From: Elusimicrobiota bacterium
GTDB lineage: Bacteria; Elusimicrobiota; Elusimicrobia; UBA1565; UBA9628
Assembly: GCA_016218575.1 (NCBI GenBank)
Contig: JACRDN010000019.1
Span: 62,001-126,000 of the forward strand
Reading direction: 5' to 3'
DNA length: 64,000 nt
Position numbers and translations under genes: made by a program. The stretch's first letter is position 1. The number at the start of each line of letters is the position of its first letter. Below the pieces are notes generated by a model, which was not told the DNA's origin, searched no databases, and worked only from the letters and a program-made list of their open reading frames with translations. Below are positions 56,270-64,000 of the stretch, one piece after another.

Positions 56270-56275
56270 ATTCAA

Positions 56276-58159
56276 ATGAGTGAAATCAACCTCAAATCCC
56301 AGCTCAAGCCCGATTCCAATCCCGGAAGGATCGAGGAGCTCGAGGCGATCACCATTCGCTTCGCCGGCGACTCTGGCGACGGGATCCAGCTCACCGGCAT
56401 GCAGTTCACGACCTCCACGGCCATGGCCGGGAACGATTTGAGCACCTTGCCGGACTACCCGGCCGAGATCCGCGCCCCCGTCGGCACGCTCCCCGGGGTG
56501 AGCGGCTACCAGATCCAGTTCAGCTCCCGGGAGGTATTGACTCCAGGGGATGCTCCCGACGTGCTAGTGGCCATGAACCCGGCCGCGCTCAAGGCCAATA
56601 TCAAGGATCTCAAGAAAGGCGGGCTCCTGATCGTCAACGTCGATTCGTTCAATTCCCAGAATTTCGCCAAGGTCCAGTACGCCAAGAATCCCTTGGAGGA
56701 CGGCTCCCTCTCCGACTACCGCGTGATTCCGGTCGAGCTTTCTCGCCTGACCGGGAACTCCTTGGCGGGACTGCCTTTGACCAAGGTCCAGGTCGAGCGC
56801 TGCAAGAATTTCTTCGCCTTGGGGATGATGTATTGGCTCTATGACCGGCCAATGGACTCGACCCTGCGCTGGATCGAGAGCAAGTTCAAGAAGAACCCGC
56901 TTCTGGTCGAGGCCAACCACAAGGCCTTGCACGCCGGCAATGCCTACGCCGAGACCGCGGAAATTTTCGGCCATCATTATCGCGTGCGCAAGGCGCCGAT
57001 CGCCCCCGGGCTCTACCGCAACATCACCGGAAACGAGGCCACGGCCTTGGGCATGGTCGCGGCTTGCCACTTGAGCGGGCTCGAGCTCTGGTACGGATCG
57101 TACCCCATCACCCCGGCCTCCGATATTCTCCACGAGCTTTCCAAGCATAAGAATTTCGGGGTCAAGACTTTCCAGGCCGAGGACGAGATCGCGGCCATCG
57201 GCTCGACCATAGGCGCGGCTTTCGGCGGCGCGCTCGCGGCCACGGGCACGAGCGGCCCGGGAGTGGCCTTGAAATCCGAGGCCATCGGCCTTGCCGTCAT
57301 GGTGGAGCTGCCCTTGGTGATCTTGAACGTCCAGCGCGGGGGGCCCTCCACCGGCCTTCCCACCAAGACAGAGCAGGCAGACCTTCTCCAAGTACTCTAC
57401 GGGCGCAACGGCGAGTGCCCGGTCCCGGTCGTGGCCGCCGCCACGCCCTCCGACTGCTTCAACATGATCTTGGAGGCTTTCCGCATCTCCATTAAGTACA
57501 TGACTCCGGTCTTTTTCCTCTCGGACGGTTATCTGGGCAACGGTTCCGAGCCGTGGCTGATCCCGGACGCCAAGCGCTTGGCGAAGATCGAAGTTCCCTC
57601 GATCCCATCTTCCGCGGACTTCAAGCCTTACAAGAGAGACGAGGCCACCTTGGCCAGGCCCTGGGCGAGCCCAGGCCTAGCAGGCTACGAGCATCGCATC
57701 GGCGGCCTCGAAAAGGCCGAAGTCACGGGCAACGTCAGCTACGATCCCGACAACCATGAGCGCATGGTGCGCCTGCGCGCGGCCAAGGTCAACAAAGTGG
57801 TCCAGGATATTCCAGCGACCGATGTGCTCGGCCCCAGGAAAGGCAAGGTCCTCGTGGTCGGGTGGGGAAGCACTTACGGCGCCATCACGGCCGCGGTCAA
57901 GAACTGCCAGGCCCGGGGTCAAGCCGTGGCTTCGATCCATTTGCGCTATTTGAATCCCCTGCCCCCGGACCTGGGCGACATCTTGAGTCAATACGAGCAT
58001 GTCCTGGTTCCGGAGATGAACATGGGGCAATTGCTCAAGGTGTTGAGGGCCAAATACCTGGTCCCGGCCGTGGGCCTCAACAAGATCAAGGGCCAGCCGT
58101 TCAAGGTTTCCGAGATAGAGGCCGGGGTCGAGAGCATCTTGAAGGGCCGGAGTCTATAA
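56276..58159 (+). CDS. korA: 2-oxoacid:ferredoxin oxidoreductase, fused gamma-alpha subunit
   Basis: 627 residues. The N-terminal ~200 residues are the gamma domain (TIRFAGDSGDGIQLTGMQF, VNVDSFNSQNF). The rest is the alpha subunit (TGNEATALGMVAACHLSGLE, YPITPASDILHELSKH, TSGPGVALKSEAIGLA, QRGGPSTGLPTKTEQADLLQ). With KorB it oxidises 2-oxoglutarate, the likely substrate given the TCA neighbours, to succinyl-CoA with ferredoxin, or runs in reverse. It precedes korB by two bases. Confidence 0.95.
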   Translation: MSEINLKSQLKPDSNPGRIEELEAITIRFAGDSGDGIQLTGMQFTTSTAMAGNDLSTLPDYPAEIRAPVGTLPGVSGYQIQFSSREVLTPGDAPDVLVAMNPAALKANIKDLKKGGLLIVNVDSFNSQNFAKVQYAKNPLEDGSLSDYRVIPVELSRLTGNSLAGLPLTKVQVERCKNFFALGMMYWLYDRPMDSTLRWIESKFKKNPLLVEANHKALHAGNAYAETAEIFGHHYRVRKAPIAPGLYRNITGNEATALGMVAACHLSGLELWYGSYPITPASDILHELSKHKNFGVKTFQAEDEIAAIGSTIGAAFGGALAATGTSGPGVALKSEAIGLAVMVELPLVILNVQRGGPSTGLPTKTEQADLLQVLYGRNGECPVPVVAAATPSDCFNMILEAFRISIKYMTPVFFLSDGYLGNGSEPWLIPDAKRLAKIEVPSIPSSADFKPYKRDEATLARPWASPGLAGYEHRIGGLEKAEVTGNVSYDPDNHERMVRLRAAKVNKVVQDIPATDVLGPRKGKVLVVGWGSTYGAITAAVKNCQARGQAVASIHLRYLNPLPPDLGDILSQYEHVLVPEMNMGQLLKVLRAKYLVPAVGLNKIKGQPFKVSEIEAGVESILKGRSL

Positions 58160-58161
58160 TC

Positions 58162-59205
58162 ATGGAAGAGGATATAACAGCGCTGCCCGCCTCGGGTCCG
58201 ATGCTCTCCCGCAAGGATTTCGTATCGGACCAGCTCGTGCGCTGGTGCCCGGGCTGCGGGGATTTCGCGATTTTGGCCACGATTCAGAAGCTTCTGCCCA
58301 GCCTCGGGATTCCGCGCGAGAAGTACGTGTTCGTCTCCGGGATCGGCTGCTCCTCCCGCTTCCCTTACTACATGAACACTTACGGTTTCCACTCCATTCA
58401 CGGCCGGGCCCCCACGTTCGCGACGGGGCTCAAGTGCGTCCGTCCCGATCTCCAGGTCTGGGTCGTGACCGGGGACGGAGATGGCCTTTCCATCGGAGGC
58501 AACCATCTTATCCACGCTCTGCGGCGCAACGTCGACATCAAGATACTGCTCTTCAACAACAAGATTTATGGCCTGACCAAGGGCCAAACCTCGCCGACTT
58601 CCGAGCAGGGCAAAAAGACCAAGTCCACTCCGCAGGGCTCGGTGGACTACCCCGTCAACCCCGTCAATATCGCGCTCGCCTCCGAGGCCACCTTCGTGGC
58701 CCGGGCCGTGGACACGGACCTCCCCTTTCTGACCGAGGTCCTGCGCCGCGCGGCCCTCCACAAGGGCTTGGCTTTCGTGGAGATATTCCAGAACTGCATC
58801 GTTTTCAACGATGGGGCGTGGGCGGAGGTTTCGGAGAAAGCCTTGCGCGACGACACGACCTTGACCCTCCAGCACGGCAAGCCATTGGTCTTTGGCAAGG
58901 ACAAGAATCGCGGCATCCGGCTCAAGAACGGGTTTGTCCCCGAAACGGTCGAGTTCGAGCCCGGCAAGCCGCCGAGGGACCTCTTAGTGCATGACGAGAA
59001 GGCTCCCAACGCCACTTTGGCTCACCTGATCGCTCATTTGGAGCGCCCGTATTTTCCCGTGCCCCAGGGGGTGTTCCGCAGCGTGGAACGCCCGGTCCTG
59101 CACGAGCTCATAGACGAGCAAGTGGCCCAGGCCAAAAAGGCGGGCTCGGCCGACCTCCAGAAGCTTTTGGCCGGCTCCGAAAACTGGGTCGTCAGGAGCG
59201 CCTGA
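58162..59205 (+). CDS. korB: 2-oxoacid:ferredoxin oxidoreductase beta subunit
   Basis: 347 residues from ATG 58162. It binds thiamine diphosphate and one [4Fe-4S]. VRWCPGCGDFAILATIQ carries C29 and C32, GIGCSSRFPYY the third ligand, and VTGDGDGLSIGGNH with NNKIYGLTKGQTSPTS the cofactor site. Length fits the KorB group. Located between two CBS-domain genes and followed by citrate synthase and sucCD, so 2-oxoglutarate is the likely substrate. Confidence 0.95.
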   Translation: MEEDITALPASGPMLSRKDFVSDQLVRWCPGCGDFAILATIQKLLPSLGIPREKYVFVSGIGCSSRFPYYMNTYGFHSIHGRAPTFATGLKCVRPDLQVWVVTGDGDGLSIGGNHLIHALRRNVDIKILLFNNKIYGLTKGQTSPTSEQGKKTKSTPQGSVDYPVNPVNIALASEATFVARAVDTDLPFLTEVLRRAALHKGLAFVEIFQNCIVFNDGAWAEVSEKALRDDTTLTLQHGKPLVFGKDKNRGIRLKNGFVPETVEFEPGKPPRDLLVHDEKAPNATLAHLIAHLERPYFPVPQGVFRSVERPVLHELIDEQVAQAKKAGSADLQKLLAGSENWVVRSA

Positions 59206-59209
59206 TCCC

Positions 59210-59704
59210 ATGAAATGCCCTGAGTGCGGCTTCGTCAACATCGCCGGGGCCGACGAGTGCGACTCCTGCCAGGCCCCTCTGGTACACCTGGAGCAATTTT
59301 CCCCCAAGCAAGGCATGGAGCGCCGCATCCTGCAGGGCACCGTGGCGAGCTTGGCTCCCCAAGCCGCGGCCAAGGTCGGCCCCGAGGAAAGCCTGTCCCG
59401 AGCCATCGAGGCCATGCGTGAGGCCAAGGTCGGCTGTCTCTTGGTGGTGGACGGCCGCAAGCTCGAGGGAATCATTTCGGAAAGGGAGCTCCTGTTCCGG
59501 GTGCCCGCCCACGCGGATTTCTCCAAGATGGCGGTCCGGGACGCCATGCGCCCCAAGCCCACCTGCCTCCAGGAGGAGGATCAGGTGGCCGACGTTTTCA
59601 ACCGCATGGCGATGAGCGGACACCGCCACATGCCGGTGCGCTTCAAGGACGGGTCTTACGGCGTTGTTTCGGCTCGAGATCTGCTGCGATACCTGTGCAA
59701 GTGA
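59210..59704 (+). CDS. zinc-ribbon CBS-domain protein
   Basis: 164 residues. An N-terminal zinc ribbon MKCPECGFVNIAGADECDSC gives two CxxC knuckles; a tandem CBS module follows (AIEAMREAKVGCLLVVDGRKLEGIISEREL, VFNRMAMSGHRHMPVRFKDG, shown in parts). It starts four bases after korB. Combination of metal knuckle and nucleotide-binding module suggests a regulatory subunit for KorAB or a neighbouring TCA enzyme. Confidence 0.9.
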   Translation: MKCPECGFVNIAGADECDSCQAPLVHLEQFSPKQGMERRILQGTVASLAPQAAAKVGPEESLSRAIEAMREAKVGCLLVVDGRKLEGIISERELLFRVPAHADFSKMAVRDAMRPKPTCLQEEDQVADVFNRMAMSGHRHMPVRFKDGSYGVVSARDLLRYLCK

Positions 59705-59726
59705 TGGTTTAATTTGGAGGACTTCC

Positions 59727-60911
59727 ATGGTTGACCCCAAACCCAACGCGGACTCCCTTCTTCAATCCTTGAGCAAGAAGCCCCCGGAGGGCTACTCCCC
59801 GGGTCTGGAGGGCGTGGTCGCGGCAAAGAGCCGCTTGTGCCAGATAGACGGCGCTCAGGGCAAGCTCTACTACGTGGGCTATCCCATAGAGGAGGTCGCG
59901 GCGGGCTCCACTTTCGAGGAGTGCGCGTTCCTGCTCTGGCATGGTCGGCTTCCTCGGGCCGAGGAGCTGGAGACTCTCAAGGAGGAGTTCCGCAAGAACC
60001 GAGCCCTGCCCCAACAGGTGGTCGATTTTATAGCCATGCTGCCCCACACCTGCCATCCCATGGACGCGCTGCGCACCGTGGTGTCCCTGCTGGCAACCTT
60101 CGACCATAACCCCGAGCGCTCGCCAGAGGCGAACCTTCACCGGGCCATTTCCTTGACGGCGCAGTTTCCGACCATCATGGCGACTTTCCACCGCTTGCGG
60201 CAGAACCAAAGGCCCGTCGAGCCCCACGCCAAGCTGTCTCACGCCGCGAATTTTCTCTACATGCTCATAGGGGAGGAGCCGGACGAGTCCACCGCGCGGG
60301 TGATGGACGTGGCCCTCATCCTCCACCTCGATCATGAGATGAACGCCTCGACATTCGCCTCCCTTGTCACGGCCTCGACGCTGTCCGACCTCTACTCCGC
60401 GGTCTCCTCGGGCGTGGGAGCCCTCAAGGGCCCGCTTCACGGAGGGGCCAACGAGGCCGTTCTTAAGATGCTTCTCGAGGTCGGCGATCCCAACCGCGTG
60501 GAGGCCTACGTGGATGACGCCTTGGCCAAGAAGGTCAAGCTCATGGGCTTCGGCCATCGCGTGTACAAGAACTACGATCCGCGCGCGCGCATTCTCAAGG
60601 AGTTCGCCCGGCGCCTCTCCCAGAGAACCAAGTTCTCCCGCTTGTTCCAGATGACGGACCGCCTCGAGAAGGCGGTGATCGAGCGCAAGGGCCAGCAGGG
60701 AATATTCCCCAACGTGGATTTATATTCTGGCATCATCTACCACCAGATGGGCATCGCCACGGATCTCTTCACGCCCATATTCGCCATCGCCCGCGTGGCG
60801 GGCTGGACGGCCCACGTGATCGAGTATTGGCAGGAGAACAAGCTTTTCCGCCCCAATTCCCTCTACGAGGGGCCCGCCCCGCGCAAATTCACCCCTATTT
60901 CACAAAGATAA
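59727..60911 (+). CDS. gltA: citrate synthase
   Basis: 394 residues from ATG 59727, set by GGAGG eight bases upstream. It condenses oxaloacetate and acetyl-CoA. Catalytic residues are in SHAANFLYML, GPLHGGANEAVL and MGFGHRVYKNYDPRA, with the distal RVAGWTAHVIEYW block. The ~390-residue length fits the short (dimeric, Gram-positive/archaeal-like) class. Three bases separate it from sucC. Citrate versus methylcitrate synthase is decided only by context. Confidence 0.93.
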   Translation: MVDPKPNADSLLQSLSKKPPEGYSPGLEGVVAAKSRLCQIDGAQGKLYYVGYPIEEVAAGSTFEECAFLLWHGRLPRAEELETLKEEFRKNRALPQQVVDFIAMLPHTCHPMDALRTVVSLLATFDHNPERSPEANLHRAISLTAQFPTIMATFHRLRQNQRPVEPHAKLSHAANFLYMLIGEEPDESTARVMDVALILHLDHEMNASTFASLVTASTLSDLYSAVSSGVGALKGPLHGGANEAVLKMLLEVGDPNRVEAYVDDALAKKVKLMGFGHRVYKNYDPRARILKEFARRLSQRTKFSRLFQMTDRLEKAVIERKGQQGIFPNVDLYSGIIYHQMGIATDLFTPIFAIARVAGWTAHVIEYWQENKLFRPNSLYEGPAPRKFTPISQR

Positions 60912-60914
60912 GCG

Positions 60915-62114
60915 ATGAAATTATTGGAATACGAGTCGAAAGAGCTCTTCCGAGACCGGGCTGTCCCGGTCCCTCCCTCCGGCGGCGTCATCAAGACCAT
61001 AGCACGGCTGCCGGCGGCGTTGAGGAAAGCCGGCAAGGGGCCATGGGTGATCAAGGCCCAGGTCCTGGCCGGAGGCCGGGGCAAGGCCGGCGGCATCAAG
61101 CTTGCCAAGACCCCGCGCGAGGCGCGGGAAGCGGCCAAGTCCATTCTTGGCATGAATCTGGTCACCCATCAGACCCAGGGGCATGGCATCAAGGTGCGTG
61201 AGGTTCTGGTCGAGGCGGGAGCCAAAATCGAGCGCGAGATCTATTTTTCCGTGGTCCTGGACCGTCAAAGCGCTGGCCCCTGCATCATCGCCTCGGCCCA
61301 AGGCGGCATGGAGATCGAGAAACTGGCCGAGGAGAACCCGCAGGCCATCCTGCGTCAGCCGGTCGACCTCTGCGCGGGTCTCGCCGACCACGCGGCTCGG
61401 ACTATGGCCTTCGCCTTGGGCCTGCCGGCGGAAAGGATCGGGGAGTTCTGCAAAGTGGCCAAGGCCTTGGTCCGGCTTTTCGTGGATTACGACTGCAGCC
61501 TGGTCGAGGTCAATCCCCTGGTCTTGACCCCCAAGGGTCTTCTCGCCCTGGACGGCAAGGTGATCACGGACGATAACGCGCTTTTCCGCCACCCGGACTT
61601 GGCCAAGAAAAAGGATCATGAGGCCACAAGCCTCGAGCTGGAGGCCAAGAAGGCGGAGCTTTCCTACATAGGCCTCGACGGCAGCATCGGCTGCATGGTC
61701 AACGGCGCGGGGCTCGCCATGGGGACGATGGACACCATTCTTCTTGCCGGAGGCAGCCCCGCGAATTTCCTCGACGTCGGGGGCTCCGCCACCGAGGAGC
61801 GCGTGACCAAGGCTTTCCAGATCATCCTCAAGGACCCCAAGGTCAAGGCCGTGATGGTCAACATATTCGGGGGCATCGTCAAATGCGATCTTATCGCCTC
61901 CGGGATACTGGGAGCGATGAAGAAGGTGAAGCTCAAGGTGCCCCTGGTGGTGCGCCTCCAGGGAACCAACGTCGAGCAAGGGCGGGCCCTTCTCTCCCGC
62001 TCGGGGGTTTCCCTGATTCAGGCCGAGGACTTGTGGGAAGCGGCGCAGAAGGCCGTGGCGGCGGTGCCAGGCACGCTGCGCGAGCCAGGCACCGAGAGGA
62101 GGATCCGCCCATGA
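60915..62114 (+). CDS. sucC: succinyl-CoA synthetase beta subunit (ADP-forming)
   Basis: A 399-residue ATP-grasp protein that binds nucleotide and couples succinyl-CoA to [22 protein letters not shown] starts it; [20 protein letters not shown] binds nucleotide; [20 protein letters not shown] holds metal ligands; [15 protein letters not shown] binds substrate. Its stop overlaps the sucD start (ATGA). Confidence 0.95.
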   Translation: MKLLEYESKELFRDRAVPVPPSGGVIKTIARLPAALRKAGKGPWVIKAQVLAGGRGKAGGIKLAKTPREAREAAKSILGMNLVTHQTQGHGIKVREVLVEAGAKIEREIYFSVVLDRQSAGPCIIASAQGGMEIEKLAEENPQAILRQPVDLCAGLADHAARTMAFALGLPAERIGEFCKVAKALVRLFVDYDCSLVEVNPLVLTPKGLLALDGKVITDDNALFRHPDLAKKKDHEATSLELEAKKAELSYIGLDGSIGCMVNGAGLAMGTMDTILLAGGSPANFLDVGGSATEERVTKAFQIILKDPKVKAVMVNIFGGIVKCDLIASGILGAMKKVKLKVPLVVRLQGTNVEQGRALLSRSGVSLIQAEDLWEAAQKAVAAVPGTLREPGTERRIRP

Positions 62115-63019
62115 GCATCCTTTTAAATAAAGATTCCAAAATCCTGGTGCAGGGCTTTACCGGCGCGGCAGGCACTTTTCATGCCCAACAGTGCCTTTCC
62201 TATGGCACTCAGATCGTGGGGGGAGTGACGCCGGGGCGAGGGGGCTCCACGCACCTGGACCTTCCGGTCTTCAACACCGTGGCCGAGGGCATGCGGCGCA
62301 CCGGGGCCCAGGCATCCCTCATCTTCGTTCCCGCCCCCTTCGCGGCCGATGCGGTCTTGGAGGCCATGGAAGCGGGGGTCGAGCTTATCGTCTGCATCAC
62401 CGAAGGCATTCCGGTCTTGGACATGGCCAAAGTCAAGAAGGCCTTGGAGCTCAGCAATTTGGTCGGCAACCGGGTGCGCTTGATCGGGCCCAACTGCCCC
62501 GGTGTCATTACTCCCGGGGAGTGCAAGGCCGGAATCATGCCGGCTTACATCCACAAGTCCGGGACGGTCGGCGTGGTGTCGCGCTCCGGGACCTTGACTT
62601 ACGAGGCCGTCCACCAGCTCACGCGCGAAGGCCTCGGCCAGTCCACCGTGGTCGGGATCGGCGGAGATCCCATCGCGGGCAGCAATTTCGTCGACATCCT
62701 GGAGCTCTTCGAGGCCGATACGGCCACCGAGGCCGTGATTATGATCGGGGAGATCGGGGGCTCTAGCGAGGAGCAGGCCGCCCGCTATATAAAGGAAAAG
62801 ATGTCAAAACCCGTCTTCTCCTTCATCGCCGGAAAAACCGCGCCTCCCGGACGCCGCATGGGCCATGCCGGGGCCATCATCGAGGGCGGGGCCGGCACCC
62901 ACGCCTCCAAGGTCGCGGCCTTGCGCCAAGCCGGCGTCACGGTGGTGGAGAATCTGAGCGAGATCGGCGCGGCGGCGGCGCGCGCGCTTCGCGGCAATTC
63001 GGCGGCGGCAATTCGGTAA
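62111..63019 (+). CDS. sucD: succinyl-CoA synthetase alpha subunit
   Basis: 302 residues from ATG 62111. It binds CoA and carries the phosphohistidine. [19 protein letters not shown] starts the Rossmann fold; [19 protein letters not shown] follows; [11 protein letters not shown] near 255 has the active-site His. The final codons CGG TAA lie in a palindromic repeat (63010-63032) that supplies the stop. Confidence 0.95.
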   Translation: MSILLNKDSKILVQGFTGAAGTFHAQQCLSYGTQIVGGVTPGRGGSTHLDLPVFNTVAEGMRRTGAQASLIFVPAPFAADAVLEAMEAGVELIVCITEGIPVLDMAKVKKALELSNLVGNRVRLIGPNCPGVITPGECKAGIMPAYIHKSGTVGVVSRSGTLTYEAVHQLTREGLGQSTVVGIGGDPIAGSNFVDILELFEADTATEAVIMIGEIGGSSEEQAARYIKEKMSKPVFSFIAGKTAPPGRRMGHAGAIIEGGAGTHASKVAALRQAGVTVVENLSEIGAAAARALRGNSAAAIR

Positions 63020-63032
63020 CTGTCACCGAATT
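63010..63032. repeat. palindromic repeat at the sucD stop
   Basis: AATTCGGT (63010-63017) and ACCGAATT (63025-63032) flank a 7-base loop, with a wider GCAATTCG/CGAATTGC pair (63008-63015 and 63033-63040). Bases 63016-63032 are the exact reverse complement of 31311-31327. The downstream GGGATATTTTTT could make it a weak terminator for the TCA operon. Confidence 0.6.
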
Positions 63033-63041
63033 CGAATTGCG

Positions 63042-63680
63042 CTATTTTGGGATATTTTTTAGCAGTTGATTGACGTCCGGCGTTCCGGAGCCCTGCGGCA
63101 GGTTTCCTGCCTTCTTGAGAAGTTCTTCCATGTCCGGCGTCTGGCCTTTCTGTTGGGCCTCTTCTGATGCGTGGTCCTGATTCTTTTTAGTCCCGAAGGA
63201 CTTGCTTCGGAAATTGATGGGTCCCTTGAGGGATTTGAGCTTCGGCATGGGCACGGGTTTGTGAGCTGCTTTGGCCGGCTTACGGGGCTTGGCCTCTGGA
63301 GCCGGAGGCTCTGGCGCCGCGGTCGCCGGGACGGGCGGGGCTGCGGCCGGCTTTCTTTCCTGATAGTAGTCCGAGCCTCCTCGAATATAGTCCAAGGAAG
63401 AGTCGGTGCTTCCCTGGGGCTTCAAAGCCGGCTTCGAGGAAACCGGGGGCGCGCTCAGGGGTGCTGCGGGTGTGGCCGCCGGAGCGATGCGTCTTACCGT
63501 GGAAGCATCGTAAGCCCGGCGCGGGAACACGGCTCCTCCCAGGAGGCCCGGCCCGGCCTGGCTGCCGCTGTCCTTGATTTTAAGGTATACGGCTGCGCCA
63601 AGGGGAAGAAGCAAGGAAAGCGCTGCCCCTATGATGAGGAAGAGCGTTCGCCGTTTCCGAGGGTCTTTCTCGGCCGCCAT
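63042..63680 (-). CDS. membrane-anchored Pro/Ala-rich protein of unknown function
   Basis: 212 residues. One N-terminal membrane helix (LFLIIGAALSLLLPLGAAVYL), a long Ala/Pro/Lys-rich stretch and a short C-terminal part with two similar pieces, TPDMEELLKKAGNLP and TPDVNQLLKNIPK. No family recognised; layout parallels the protein at 26063. The gene is convergent with sucD, and a complete promoter ends six bases before its ATG. Confidence 0.65.
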   Translation of the reverse strand: MAAEKDPRKRRTLFLIIGAALSLLLPLGAAVYLKIKDSGSQAGPGLLGGAVFPRRAYDASTVRRIAPAATPAAPLSAPPVSSKPALKPQGSTDSSLDYIRGGSDYYQERKPAAAPPVPATAAPEPPAPEAKPRKPAKAAHKPVPMPKLKSLKGPINFRSKSFGTKKNQDHASEEAQQKGQTPDMEELLKKAGNLPQGSGTPDVNQLLKNIPK

Positions 63681-63686
63681 GGCGCT

Positions 63687-63715
63687 AGTTTAACAGGGAT
63701 CGCTCCGAGGGTCAA
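63687..63715 (-). promoter_or_regulatory. promoter of the 63680 gene, probably leaderless
   Basis: On the minus strand TTGACC (63715-63710), 17 bases, TAAACT (63692-63687), six bases, ATG 63680. Confidence 0.65.
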
Positions 63716-63738
63716 GCCGCCGTTGCCATGCCGCCGAC

Positions 63739-63767
63739 TTGAAAATGTAACAATTCCCCCTTAAACT
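63739..63767 (+). promoter_or_regulatory. promoter of the 63776 gene, probably leaderless
   Basis: TTGAAA (63739-63744), 17 bases, TAAACT (63762-63767), eight bases, ATG 63776. Confidence 0.65.
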
Positions 63768-63775
63768 TACGTTGT

Positions 63776-64000
63776 ATGGCCGAAGAGAACCAGCCCCTGC
63801 AGCCGCCCGCGCCTCCCGTTCCCGCGCCACTCCCGCCTCCGGTTTCTGAGAAGGAGGAGTACCAGAAGAAGCTCTCCGATCTCGAGAAGCGTCTCCAGGA
63901 GGAGCGGGAAAAGCTTCTGGTGGCCAATCTCAAAAGCCAGGAAGAGGCCGTCAACGCGGCTCGGGTCGAGGTATCCCTGCGGGAACTGCAGGAGAAGCTC
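63776..64000 (+). CDS. coiled-coil protein, N-terminal part (partial)
   Basis: 75 residues are visible and the frame runs off the window end. A Pro-rich start (QPPAPPVPAPLPPP) leads into a strong coiled coil with heptad spacing (KKLSDLEKRLQEEREKLL, EEAVNAARVEVSLRELQEKL, given in parts). No signal peptide. Function cannot be assigned from this part. Expressed from its own promoter just upstream. Confidence 0.7.
   Translation, partial: MAEENQPLQPPAPPVPAPLPPPVSEKEEYQKKLSDLEKRLQEEREKLLVANLKSQEEAVNAARVEVSLRELQEKL

Overview
The window is gene-dense, GC-rich bacterial chromosome. Nearly all of it is housekeeping or secreted-protein genes, in short same-strand runs joined by 4-base ATGA or GTGA overlaps. 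There is no phage, integrase, CRISPR array or intact insertion sequence, and no stretch over 300 bases without a gene or a described element. The organism looks Gram-negative: it has an outer-membrane porin-like barrel, an AsmA-like protein, lipoproteins and many exported proteins. It has a partly ferredoxin-based central metabolism. The overall look resembles uncultured high-GC Elusimicrobiota, but that is an impression from family content and could not be tested here.

Layout. 1-4297: end of polA, rhomboid protease, coaE, rho, LysM/M23 peptidase. 4278-6262 (minus): two orphan histidine kinases. 6439-9497: exported PHP phosphoesterase, trmL and two secreted unknowns. 9621: tRNA-Pro(UGG). 9708-13791 (minus): sdhCAB with a GGQ release-factor-like gene and DUF2203. 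13897-16291: orphan peptide-binding protein and nth. 16288-23642: cell-wall enzymes (M23, amidase, a possible permuted papain-fold protein, SH3/NlpC) plus a thioredoxin-like gene. 23648-26869: ferredoxin, porin, two Cys-rich lipoproteins, an anchored unknown. 26935-32258: glycine cleavage gcvT-gcvH-gcvP with a lipoate ligase and a stand-alone AsnC effector domain. 32259-36931 (minus): a tandemly duplicated pair of unrecognised exported/membrane proteins. 37142-38319: tandem response regulators and a small membrane protein. 38319-38588: a 270-bp palindromic three-way-junction element. 38601-47197: HELTH membrane protein, CTP-dependent kinase-like protein, glycosyltransferase, AsmA-like protein, OPRT-like protein, purB, SAM hydroxide adenosyltransferase, rlmI. 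47203-55727: two subtilases, a PAS kinase, an AT-rich unknown, bioY, an HTH/membrane pair, CHASE2 and PP2C. 55805-63019: CBS, korA, korB, zinc-ribbon CBS, citrate synthase, sucC, sucD. 63042-64000: an anchored unknown and a truncated coiled-coil gene.

How it fits together. Citrate synthase, 2-oxoacid:ferredoxin oxidoreductase, ADP-forming succinyl-CoA synthetase and a Bacillus/Bacteroidetes-type SdhCAB supply much of a ferredoxin-linked TCA route; a 7Fe-type ferredoxin is encoded nearby. The glycine cleavage operon carries its own lipoylation enzyme. Several wall hydrolases and proteases suggest active envelope remodelling.

Main novelties: (1) the A-B-A-B duplicated cassette at 32259-36931; (2) the 270-bp three-way-junction repeat; (3) sigma70-like promoters whose -10 box ends 6-8 bases before the start codon, suggesting leaderless mRNAs; (4) two copies of a ~42-bp hairpin carrying inverted DnaA-box sequences; (5) an OPRT-like protein with a broken PRPP loop; (6) a 17-bp repeat that supplies or overlaps the stop codons of gcvP and sucD.
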